Below are positions 1 through 5,978 of a DNA stretch of 8,970 nucleotides, piece by piece; positions within the stretch are counted from its first letter, which is position 1, and each line of letters begins with the position of its first letter. This DNA comes from Bacillota bacterium (GTDB lineage: Bacteria > Bacillota > Clostridia > Clostridiales > Clostridiaceae). The stretch covers positions 1 through 8,970 of the forward strand of contig JAEZAL010000231.1 in the NCBI GenBank assembly GCA_023427705.1, read 5' to 3'. A model generated the notes under the pieces. The model saw nothing but the letters and a program-made list of their open reading frames with translations, was not told where the DNA came from and did not search any database. The translations under genes were made by a program, and so were the position numbers.

Positions 1-5
1 GGAGG
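1..5 (+). promoter_or_regulatory. Ribosome binding site of rpsF
   Basis: GGAGG lies 8 nt before the ATG at 14 and 5 nt before the ATG at 11. The upstream in-frame GTG at 5 overlaps this site, so it cannot be the start. The operon promoter is outside the window. Confidence 0.85.
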
Positions 6-13
6 TGAAAATG

Positions 14-301
14 ATGAGAAAGTACGAAACTATATTCATATTACATCCATCATTAGACGAGGAAGCTTGCAAAGCTGCAATCGAAAAATTTAAAGGTGTA
101 ATAGAAAACGGTGGAGGAACTATAGAAAATGTTGACGTTTGGGGTAGAAGAAAGCTTGCTTACGAAATCGCAAAAGTTAACGAAGGTTTCTATACATTAA
201 TCAACTTCAATGCTGATTCAGAACTACCTAAAGAATTAGACAGAATATTCAGAATTACTGATGGTGTTATAAGACACATCATAGTTAAACAAGAAGCGTA
301 A
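14..301 (+). CDS. rpsF: 30S ribosomal protein S6
   Basis: S6 is a small-subunit ribosomal protein that binds 16S rRNA in the platform as a pair with S18, which is encoded two genes downstream. The predicted protein is 95 residues and begins MRKYETIFILHPSLDE. This is the typical S6 opening, and the length matches the usual bacterial S6 without the long acidic tail seen in some enterobacteria. Family-typical segments are the WGRRKLAYEI stretch near residues 42-51 and the ITDGVIRHIIVK end. I chose the ATG at 14; an ATG at 11 would add one Met and is also possible. It is the first visible gene of an rpsF-ssb-rpsR operon, with 14 nt between its stop and ssb. Confidence 0.97.
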   Translation: MRKYETIFILHPSLDEEACKAAIEKFKGVIENGGGTIENVDVWGRRKLAYEIAKVNEGFYTLINFNADSELPKELDRIFRITDGVIRHIIVKQEA

Positions 302-315
302 GAGGTGATATTGTC

Positions 316-777
316 ATGAATAAGGTAATACTTATTGGAAGACTAACAAGGGATCCAGAGCTAAACTTTGCTGCTGGAAGTGGTACTGCGGTTACTAGAT
401 TTAGCTTAGCAGTAACAAGACCTTTCAAAAAAGATGAAACTGATTTTATCAATTGCATAGCTTTCGGTAAAACAGGTGAAACAATAGCACAATATCTTAC
501 AAAGGGCAGACAACTTGCTGTTACTGGAAGCATTAGAACTGGTAGTTATGATGCTAAGGATGGTACTAAGAGATATACAACTGATGTAGTTGTAGATTCT
601 TTTGAATTCATTGGATCAGGTAACAATGGTGGTGCTGGAAGGGATCAAGGTTCATATAATAATGGATTTGGTTCTTCAAATATGAATTCTGATTATTCAA
701 ATCCATCAAATGATTTTGGTGGTATGAATTTCGAGGAAGACATGACTCCTGTAGATGATGGAGATATGCCTTTCTAA
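316..777 (+). CDS. ssb: Single-stranded DNA-binding protein
   Basis: SSB coats single-stranded DNA during replication, repair and recombination and recruits partner proteins through its C-terminal tip. The 153-residue protein has an N-terminal OB fold (about residues 1-105; MNKVILIGRLTRDPEL start, RYTTDVVVDSFEFIG near 86-100). A Gly/Asn/Ser-rich disordered linker follows (about 101-137), then an acidic tip ending DDGDMPF, the canonical partner-docking motif. It contains no tryptophan; positions that carry Trp in E. coli SSB are filled here by other residues such as Phe50. AGAGGTGA at 302-308 is the ribosome binding site for the ATG at 316. Its place between rpsF and rpsR is the standard Firmicute arrangement. 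Confidence 0.97.
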   Translation: MNKVILIGRLTRDPELNFAAGSGTAVTRFSLAVTRPFKKDETDFINCIAFGKTGETIAQYLTKGRQLAVTGSIRTGSYDAKDGTKRYTTDVVVDSFEFIGSGNNGGAGRDQGSYNNGFGSSNMNSDYSNPSNDFGGMNFEEDMTPVDDGDMPF

Positions 778-803
778 AAGTCTAAAAAAAGGAGGGAATT
801 AGC

Positions 804-1046
804 ATGAAAGATATGAAGAGATCTGGAAAAATGAGAAGATCTAAGAGAAAAGTTTGTGCTTTTTGCGTAGATAAAGCTGAGTCAATAGATTACAAAGATA
901 TTACTAAGCTAAGAAAGTTTGTAACAGAAAGAGGTAAGATATTACCAAGAAGAATTTCTGGTACTTGCGCTAAGCACCAAAGAGAATTAACAAGCGCTAT
1001 AAAGAGATCAAGAAATATAGCATTATTACCATTTACAACTGAGTAA
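804..1046 (+). CDS. rpsR: 30S ribosomal protein S18
   Basis: S18 is a small ribosomal protein of the 30S platform that sits next to S6. The 80-residue protein has the S18 core: KVCAFC, SIDYKD, KILPRR, a Cys-Ala-Lys-His segment, and AIKRSRNIALLPF near the end. It keeps Cys18, Cys21, Cys55 and His58 in a CxxC...CxxH arrangement, so it looks like the metal-binding (C+) form known for some ribosomal proteins; metal binding is inferred. GGAGGG at 791-796 supports the ATG at 804. It is the last gene of its operon and is followed 7 nt after its stop by a strong terminator. Confidence 0.97.
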   Translation: MKDMKRSGKMRRSKRKVCAFCVDKAESIDYKDITKLRKFVTERGKILPRRISGTCAKHQRELTSAIKRSRNIALLPFTTE

Positions 1047-1053
1047 AGTAATT

Positions 1054-1079
1054 AACCCCTGTTATTTCAGGGGTTTTTT
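1054..1079 (+). terminator. Rho-independent terminator of rpsF-ssb-rpsR
   Basis: AACCCCTG (1054-1061) pairs perfectly with CAGGGGTT (1068-1075) around a 6-nt loop. The run of six T residues at 1074-1079 completes the terminator. Confidence 0.95.
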
Positions 1080-1097
1080 GTTATACTAATACAATAT

Positions 1098-1124
1098 ATT
1101 TATTTACAAAATATGTAAATAAAT
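1098..1124. repeat. Perfect 10-bp inverted repeat upstream of a promoter
   Basis: ATTTATTTAC (1098-1107) and GTAAATAAAT (1115-1124) are exact reverse complements separated by 7 nt. The repeat ends 10 nt before the -35 element of the MazG-like/gdpP promoter, where a repressor or activator could bind. It is followed by TTTT, so a weak AT-only second terminator is the alternative. The function is inferred. Confidence 0.6.
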
Positions 1125-1134
1125 TTTTAAGTTG

Positions 1135-1163
1135 TTGCAATAAAAGACAATTATATTTAAAAT
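1135..1163 (+). promoter_or_regulatory. Sigma-A-type promoter of the MazG-like-gdpP-rplI-lonC operon
   Basis: TTGCAA (1135-1140; 4 of 6 matches to TTGACA) and TAAAAT (1158-1163; 5 of 6 matches to TATAAT) are separated by exactly 17 nt. Transcription would start near 1170, giving a leader of about 28 nt before the TTG start at 1198. It is the only convincing promoter I see between the rpsR terminator and the next gene. Confidence 0.65.
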
Positions 1164-1185
1164 ATAGATACAGGGTATTAGTATA

Positions 1186-1191
1186 GGGGTG
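1186..1191 (+). promoter_or_regulatory. Ribosome binding site deciding the TTG start of the MazG-like gene
   Basis: GGGGTG lies 6 nt before the TTG at 1198. A possible earlier GTG at 1189 falls inside this site and has no ribosome binding site of its own, so TTG is preferred. Confidence 0.65.
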
Positions 1192-1197
1192 AAAAGG

Positions 1198-1515
1198 TTG
1201 AAGAGAGATGATTTAAATATTATGGCCAATATAAAAATGATAGAAAAATTAAAAGCAAGTCTTTTAAGTATAATAGCTGAATTTTATCATTTATTAACCA
1301 AAGGAAGTAATGTAGCTCAAGATGCTATTTTGAATTGCATATCAGGAGCTATTATTATTTTATATGTATTAGCCCAAAAACTTGGATATTCATGTAAGGA
1401 TGTTGACGATGACATGAAGAAAAAATTGCAAGCTGGAATTGCGGAAGGACATGAATATGAAAGTGATGAAAGGAGTTTAAGTAAACTTCAATCACATTTA
1501 AAGGAGTACCATTAA
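1198..1515 (+). CDS. MazG-like family protein, function unknown
   Basis: This 105-residue, mostly alpha-helical protein resembles the small MazG-like proteins that Clostridia often encode just upstream of the GdpP-type phosphoesterase. True MazG enzymes hydrolyse nucleoside triphosphates using a helix with an EExxE motif and a second acidic helix. Here the corresponding helix reads AEFYHLL (residues 27-33), so the first catalytic pair is not intact. The second region is only the acidic stretch KDVDDD (67-72). I therefore do not assign a catalytic role. A hydrophobic helix at about 44-61 could be a buried core helix or a weak membrane segment. The gene is first in its operon and its 3' end carries the ribosome binding site of gdpP. 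The family call rests on sequence resemblance and position. Confidence 0.7.
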   Translation: MKRDDLNIMANIKMIEKLKASLLSIIAEFYHLLTKGSNVAQDAILNCISGAIIILYVLAQKLGYSCKDVDDDMKKKLQAGIAEGHEYESDERSLSKLQSHLKEYH

Positions 1516-1516
1516 T

Positions 1517-3487
1517 ATGATGGAATGGAAAGAGTTGTATAAAAAGAAACTTAAGGTTATTAAACCTATAGTTACGGCAAGTATATTCGTATTAGCTTGC
1601 ATAGGATTTTATTATATAAAGAGTATTCTTTTAGGAAGTTTTTTATTAGCAATTTTTATAATATTTACTATTAGCGAATATTTAAATAAGGAAGAAGACG
1701 AAGATAACGGTGAAAAGCTTAGAGAAATAATACTTAAAGATATTAATAAAAATATTTTTAATCTTATTTATCCACTTGCTATAATAAAGGAATCTGGAGA
1801 AGTTTTTTGGTGTAATAAGGAATTTAGAAAGTTTACACCAAATGAAGATCCTTCAGGTATGAATGTAGTAAGTATTGCTAGAGGACTAAATTTATCTAGA
1901 TTATTAACATGTGATAGAGACTTACATCAAAAAATAAAAATATTAGATTCATTTTATAAAATATATGCAAGTAAATTAGAAGATAAGAACTTAGAAGAAA
2001 ATTTATATATAGTTTATTTTAATGATATTAGCGGAAATAAAAATATAGATAGTACTAAAGAAAGTATAATGATTATTGAAGTTGATAATTTAACAGAAGT
2101 ATTAGAAACTACTATGGAAAGCGATAGACCTATGTTAGTTGCAGAAGTAGAAAAAACTATAAATGCATATGCACAAAGACTTAAGGCTATGATAACTAAG
2201 TATGATTCTAATAAATATATATTATCTATACAAGATAAGTATATAGATGAAGAAATAAATAATAAATTTTCTATTTTAGAAGAAATATCTGCAATAGATA
2301 GAGGAAATAAGTTTGAAGTAACAGTAAGTATTGGTGTAGGAAGAGGTGGAACCTGTCCTTTAGAAAATAATAACTTTGCAAGTAGTGCTAAGGAATTAGC
2401 ATTAGGAAGAGGCGGAGATCAAGTAGTTATAAAGGATAATGACAAAATAAAATTCTTTGGAGGTAATACAAGGGAAATAGAAAAGAGAACAAGAGTTAGG
2501 GCTAGAATAATTTCCCACACTTTAAAAGAGTTAATATATGAGAGTAGCAATGTATTTATAATTGGACATAAGAATCCAGATATGGATTGCTTTGGATCAT
2601 CTGTAGGATTATCAGCTGTTGTTAGACAATTAGGAAAGTCTTGCAATATAATATTAGGAAATGAAGCAGCAGCAATAGATTACTTTTTATCAAAATTGAA
2701 AAAAGATCCAAGGTATGATAATGTTTTTATTTCTCTAGAAGATGCATATGAGCAAATTAATGAAAAGACACTACTTATAATAGTAGATGTTCATAATTCA
2801 GGATATATATTAGATAGAGGAATATTAGATAGAATTCCAAGAAAGATAATTATCGATCATCATAGAAGAAGCCCAGATATAGTTGAAGGAGCAATATTAA
2901 ATTATATAGAGGTATATGCTTCATCAACATCTGAAATGGTTACAGAAGTAATTCAGTATATGGTACAAAAGCCTAATTTAAGTAGATTAGAAGCGGAAGG
3001 GCTACTTGCAGGTATTTTTATGGATACTAAAGGTTTTTCATTTAAAACTGGAGTAAGAACTTTTGATGCTGCATCATTCTTAAGGGCTTTAGGAGCAGAT
3101 ACAATAGAAGTAAAGAAGATGTTTATGGATAATCTTGATGATTACTTAGTTATAGCTGACACTATAAAGTCAGCAGAAGTACATGGAAGTTTAGCTATTG
3201 CTGTAGCACCAAAAGGAGTAAAAAAATCTTTTATGGCTGCTAGAGCAGCAGATGAATTATTAAATATATCTGGAATTAATGTATGTTTCGTATTAATTGA
3301 GATAAACAATAACATAGTAATTAGCGGTAGATCTATAGGAGACCATAATGTTCAAGTAGTACTTGAAGAATTAGGTGGTGGAGGTCATATGAATATGTCT
3401 GGAGCACAGCTAATGAATACTTCAATAGATGAAGCTAAAAAAGAACTTAAAAAATCGATAGAAAAACATTTAAAGGTTGGTGAATAG
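1517..3487 (+). CDS. gdpP: Cyclic-di-AMP phosphodiesterase, GdpP/YybT type
   Basis: GdpP proteins are membrane-bound enzymes that hydrolyse cyclic di-AMP to pApA and so affect cell-wall, potassium and stress physiology. The 656-residue length and full domain order match the family. Two transmembrane helices (about 17-33 and 37-53) are followed by a degenerate PAS region (about 75-170) and a degenerate GGDEF domain (about 180-315) ending in LALGRGGDQVVIK. A DHH domain comes next and then a DHHA1 domain. Metal-binding residues are visible: His351, Asp355 and Asp357 in HKNPDMD, Asp424 in IIVDVHN, Asp447-His448-His449 in the DHH motif, and Asp503. The DHHA1 signature GGGGH is at 620-624. The GGDEF domain lacks the signature residues of an active cyclase. 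AAGGAG (1501-1506) inside the upstream gene supports the ATG at 1517; an ATG at 1520 is less well spaced. The gdpP-rplI pairing is conserved in Firmicutes (yybT-rplI in Bacillus). Confidence 0.95.
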   Translation: MMEWKELYKKKLKVIKPIVTASIFVLACIGFYYIKSILLGSFLLAIFIIFTISEYLNKEEDEDNGEKLREIILKDINKNIFNLIYPLAIIKESGEVFWCNKEFRKFTPNEDPSGMNVVSIARGLNLSRLLTCDRDLHQKIKILDSFYKIYASKLEDKNLEENLYIVYFNDISGNKNIDSTKESIMIIEVDNLTEVLETTMESDRPMLVAEVEKTINAYAQRLKAMITKYDSNKYILSIQDKYIDEEINNKFSILEEISAIDRGNKFEVTVSIGVGRGGTCPLENNNFASSAKELALGRGGDQVVIKDNDKIKFFGGNTREIEKRTRVRARIISHTLKELIYESSNVFIIGHKNPDMDCFGSSVGLSAVVRQLGKSCNIILGNEAAAIDYFLSKLKKDPRYDNVFISLEDAYEQINEKTLLIIVDVHNSGYILDRGILDRIPRKIIIDHHRRSPDIVEGAILNYIEVYASSTSEMVTEVIQYMVQKPNLSRLEAEGLLAGIFMDTKGFSFKTGVRTFDAASFLRALGADTIEVKKMFMDNLDDYLVIADTIKSAEVHGSLAIAVAPKGVKKSFMAARAADELLNISGINVCFVLIEINNNIVISGRSIGDHNVQVVLEELGGGGHMNMSGAQLMNTSIDEAKKELKKSIEKHLKVGE

Positions 3488-3488
3488 C

Positions 3489-3932
3489 ATGAAGGTAATA
3501 TTATTACAAGATGTTAAGAAGATGGGTAAAAAAGGTGATGTTATAGAAGCATCAGATGGATATGCAAGAAACTTTTTATTTCCTAGGAAATTAGCAGAGG
3601 AAGCAACTGCTGCAAATATGCATGTATTAAATGCTAAAAAAGAAAATGAAAGAAAGAAAAAGTTAGCTGAAATTGAAGCTGCACAAAAATTAGCTTCTGA
3701 ATTAAAAGGTAAAGAAGTTAAAATTGAAGCTAAAGGTAATAATGGAAGATTATTTGGAGCAATTACAAGTAAAGATGTAGCAGAATTAATAAATAAGGAA
3801 TATAAGTTATCAATAGATAAGAAAAAAATTGTTATGGATACAATAAAAGTTGCAGGTAGTTACGATATAGAAATTAAACTATATCCAGAAGTATCTACTA
3901 AGATGAAAGTAACCATTGTAGAGAAATCATAA
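3489..3932 (+). CDS. rplI: 50S ribosomal protein L9
   Basis: L9 binds 23S rRNA near the base of the L1 stalk and extends a second domain from the ribosome, where it affects reading-frame maintenance. The 147-residue protein shows both domains. The N-terminal rRNA-binding domain has MKVILLQDVKKMGKKGD and the conserved YARNFLFP near residues 25-32. A long charged helix (about 43-75) leads to a C-terminal domain with NNGRLFGAIT near 84-93. The ATG at 3489 gives the family-standard start; an in-frame GTG at 3477 lies inside the end of gdpP and is rejected. Only one base separates the gdpP stop from this ATG, so the two are probably translationally coupled. Confidence 0.97.
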   Translation: MKVILLQDVKKMGKKGDVIEASDGYARNFLFPRKLAEEATAANMHVLNAKKENERKKKLAEIEAAQKLASELKGKEVKIEAKGNNGRLFGAITSKDVAELINKEYKLSIDKKKIVMDTIKVAGSYDIEIKLYPEVSTKMKVTIVEKS

Positions 3933-3937
3933 GGGGG
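3931..3937 (+). promoter_or_regulatory. Ribosome binding site deciding the TTG start of lonC
   Basis: AAGGGGG overlaps the rplI stop codon and lies 7 nt before the TTG at 3945. The nearest ATG, at 3958, is out of frame. Confidence 0.8.
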
Positions 3938-3944
3938 ACTAAGT

Positions 3945-5834
3945 TTGAAGACTTACGATGAAACAAACATAGAAAGTTTATTAGACAGTGAGTTATCTTT
4001 AGATGCAAAAGCAAATGTTATTAATCAAATACTAAACAATGTATTAGATGAGGGAGCAGTAAGAGCTAGAGTAGTAAGATTTAAACTACAAAAGTATATA
4101 AACTCAACTAATATATGTGAAAGAATTTATGCTTTAAATGTAATAGCTTCTGATGGAAAAGGCGAAAAGGTAGTTCCAAATGAAGATGAATTACAGGGTG
4201 TATTAGAAGATACAATTTACTATATATCAGAGAATATAGCAAGAAAATATGTACAAAATAAAATTGAAACACAGGTTGAAAAAGCTCTTCAAGAAAGACA
4301 AGATAAATTTATGGATGATATTAAATTATCTATAATAAGAAAACAAAAGGGACCTGAAAGTTCAAAGACAACTAAGAAATTAGAAAGATTAGAAGAGTTA
4401 GATGCGAAGAAAATAAATAAAAATGTAATGAGTTTATTAAGACCAGAAACTTTTGATGAAATTGTTGGTCAAGAAAGAGCTATAAAATCATTAATTTCAA
4501 AGATGTCATCACCATACCCACAACATATAATTTTATATGGACCTCCTGGAGTTGGTAAAACTTCAGCAGCGAGGCTTGCTTTAGAAGAAGCAAAAAAATT
4601 AAAATTTACACCATTTGATGAAGAATCAAAATTTGTTGAAGTAGATGGAACTACATTAAGATGGGACCCAAGAGAAATTACTAACCCATTATTAGGATCA
4701 GTTCATGACCCAATATATCAAGGAAGTAAAAAGGATTTAGCTGAAATTGGTGTACCAGAACCTAAGACTGGCTTAGTAACTGAAGCTCATGGTGGAGTAT
4801 TATTTATAGATGAAATTGGAGAGTTAGATGAAATTCTTCAAAATAAATTATTAAAAGTTTTAGAAGATAAGAGAGTTGAATATTCATCCTCATATTATGA
4901 TCCAGATGATGAAAACACTCCAGGATATATAAAATATCTTTTTGAAAAGGGAGCTCCTGCAGATTTCGTATTAATTGGAGCAACTACTAGAGATCCAGGT
5001 AAAATAAATCCTGCATTAAGATCTAGATGCACTGAAGTATATTTTGAGCCTTTATCTGCAAAAGATATTATGGGAATAATAGAAAATGCAGCTAAAAAGT
5101 TAAAAGTAAACTTAGAAGAGGGCGTGGCTGAATTAATTAGCAGATACACTATTGAAGGTAGAAAAGCTGTTAATATACTAGCTGATGCTTATGGATATGC
5201 ATTATACAGAACTAAAGAAGAAAGTAATACAATAACAATACAAGATGTTGAAGAAGTAATATCAATAGGAAGATATGTTCCTTTTGAAAGAGTTGATGAT
5301 GTTGAAAGCTATGAAATAGGTCATACTTATGGATTAGGTGTAAGTGGATTTATAGGATCTACATTAGAAATAGAAACTGTGGTTTTTGAATCAAAGAAAC
5401 CAGGAATGGGAACTGTTAAATTTAATGATACTGCAGGTTCTATGGCAAAAGATTCTGTATTTAATGCAGCATCAGTAATTAGAAGAATAACTGATAAAGA
5501 CATTAAAGACTATGATATTCATGTAAATATCGTAGGTGGAGGAAGAATAGATGGACCATCAGCAGGTGCAGCTATAACAATTTCAATAATTAGTGCTTTA
5601 TTAGAAAAGCCAATTAGACAGGATGTAGCTATAACAGGTGAAATATCTTTAAGAGGAAATGTTAAGCCAGTAGGTGGAATTTTCGAAAAAATTTATGGAG
5701 CAAGAAGAAAAGGAATAAAACTAGTAGTTGTTCCTAAAGCAAATGAAAAGGAAGTTCCATTAGAATTAAATGATATAGAAGTTAAAGCTATAAGTAAAAT
5801 TGAAGAATTAATGGATATAGTATTTGAAAAATAA
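3945..5834 (+). CDS. lonC: ATP-dependent Lon-family protease, LonC type
   Basis: The 629-residue protein is an AAA+ protease of the LonB/LonC branch, which lacks the large N-terminal substrate domain of classical Lon. LonC is described from a subset of endospore formers and is thought to act in sporulation; that role is family knowledge, not visible here. The N-terminal region (about 1-165) is helical and charged. The ATPase has Walker A GPPGVGKT (199-206), Walker B FIDE (287-290), sensor-1 GATT (345-348) and arginines at 359 and 361. The protease domain (about 440-629) has the catalytic dyad: Ser539 in DGPSAGAA and Lys582 in GGIFEKIYGARRKG. All catalytic residues are present, so it should be active. 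It starts at TTG, 12 nt after rplI, and is the last gene of its operon. I saw no forespore-type promoter directly upstream, so it may share the vegetative operon promoter. Confidence 0.93.
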   Translation: MKTYDETNIESLLDSELSLDAKANVINQILNNVLDEGAVRARVVRFKLQKYINSTNICERIYALNVIASDGKGEKVVPNEDELQGVLEDTIYYISENIARKYVQNKIETQVEKALQERQDKFMDDIKLSIIRKQKGPESSKTTKKLERLEELDAKKINKNVMSLLRPETFDEIVGQERAIKSLISKMSSPYPQHIILYGPPGVGKTSAARLALEEAKKLKFTPFDEESKFVEVDGTTLRWDPREITNPLLGSVHDPIYQGSKKDLAEIGVPEPKTGLVTEAHGGVLFIDEIGELDEILQNKLLKVLEDKRVEYSSSYYDPDDENTPGYIKYLFEKGAPADFVLIGATTRDPGKINPALRSRCTEVYFEPLSAKDIMGIIENAAKKLKVNLEEGVAELISRYTIEGRKAVNILADAYGYALYRTKEESNTITIQDVEEVISIGRYVPFERVDDVESYEIGHTYGLGVSGFIGSTLEIETVVFESKKPGMGTVKFNDTAGSMAKDSVFNAASVIRRITDKDIKDYDIHVNIVGGGRIDGPSAGAAITISIISALLEKPIRQDVAITGEISLRGNVKPVGGIFEKIYGARRKGIKLVVVPKANEKEVPLELNDIEVKAISKIEELMDIVFEK

Positions 5835-5849
5835 AATATTTTAATTTAG

Positions 5850-5924
5850 AGCTGATAAATATTATTTGAATTAACTTGAAACATATAATAACAAGAAATC
5901 AATATAATACTTATCAGCTTTTTT
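5850..5924 (+). terminator. Long AT-rich hairpin terminator after lonC
   Basis: AGCTGATAAATATTAT (5850-5865) pairs with ATAATACTTATCAGCT (5904-5919) with a single A-C mismatch. Further short pairings are possible inside: TTGA 5866-5869 with TCAA 5899-5902, and CTTG 5875-5878 with CAAG 5892-5895. T residues at 5919-5924 follow. The stem is unusually long for a terminator; a palindromic repeat element serving as terminator is possible. Confidence 0.75.
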
Positions 5925-5938
5925 ATGATAAAAAATTT

Positions 5939-5947
5939 TGATATAAT
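5939..5947 (+). promoter_or_regulatory. Extended -10 promoter of dnaB
   Basis: TGATATAAT is an exact match to the extended -10 consensus TGnTATAAT. The position 17 nt upstream of the -10 (5919-5924) is only the T run of the preceding terminator, so no good -35 exists and the extended -10 would have to compensate. Transcription would start near 5954, about 25 nt before the GTG start. Confidence 0.6.
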
Positions 5948-5964
5948 ATATTTATTACAAAAGG

Positions 5965-5971
5965 AAGGAGG
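5965..5971 (+). promoter_or_regulatory. Ribosome binding site deciding the GTG start of dnaB
   Basis: AAGGAGG lies 7 nt before the GTG at 5979. The in-frame ATG at 5925 lies upstream of the -10 element and has no such site. Confidence 0.85.
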
Positions 5972-5978
5972 TTACAAA

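Noticed and set aside
285..533. Minus-strand open frame of 82 codons overlapping ssb
   Set aside because: It lies antisense to a clear ssb gene, has no ribosome binding site and resembles no protein family I know.
1092..1185. Riboswitch or T-box leader before the MazG-like gene
   Set aside because: The predicted leader is only about 28 nt, too short, and the long palindrome lies upstream of the predicted start of transcription.
2419..2646. Minus-strand open frame of 75 codons inside gdpP
   Set aside because: It lies antisense to the conserved DHH region and is a by-product of its codon use.
4895..5149. Minus-strand open frame of 84 codons inside lonC
   Set aside because: It lies antisense to the conserved ATPase region, with no start signals.
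5925..5978. Longer dnaB starting at ATG 5925
   Set aside because: This ATG lies upstream of the -10 element and directly on the terminator T run; GTG 5979 has an ideal ribosome binding site and gives the usual N-terminus.
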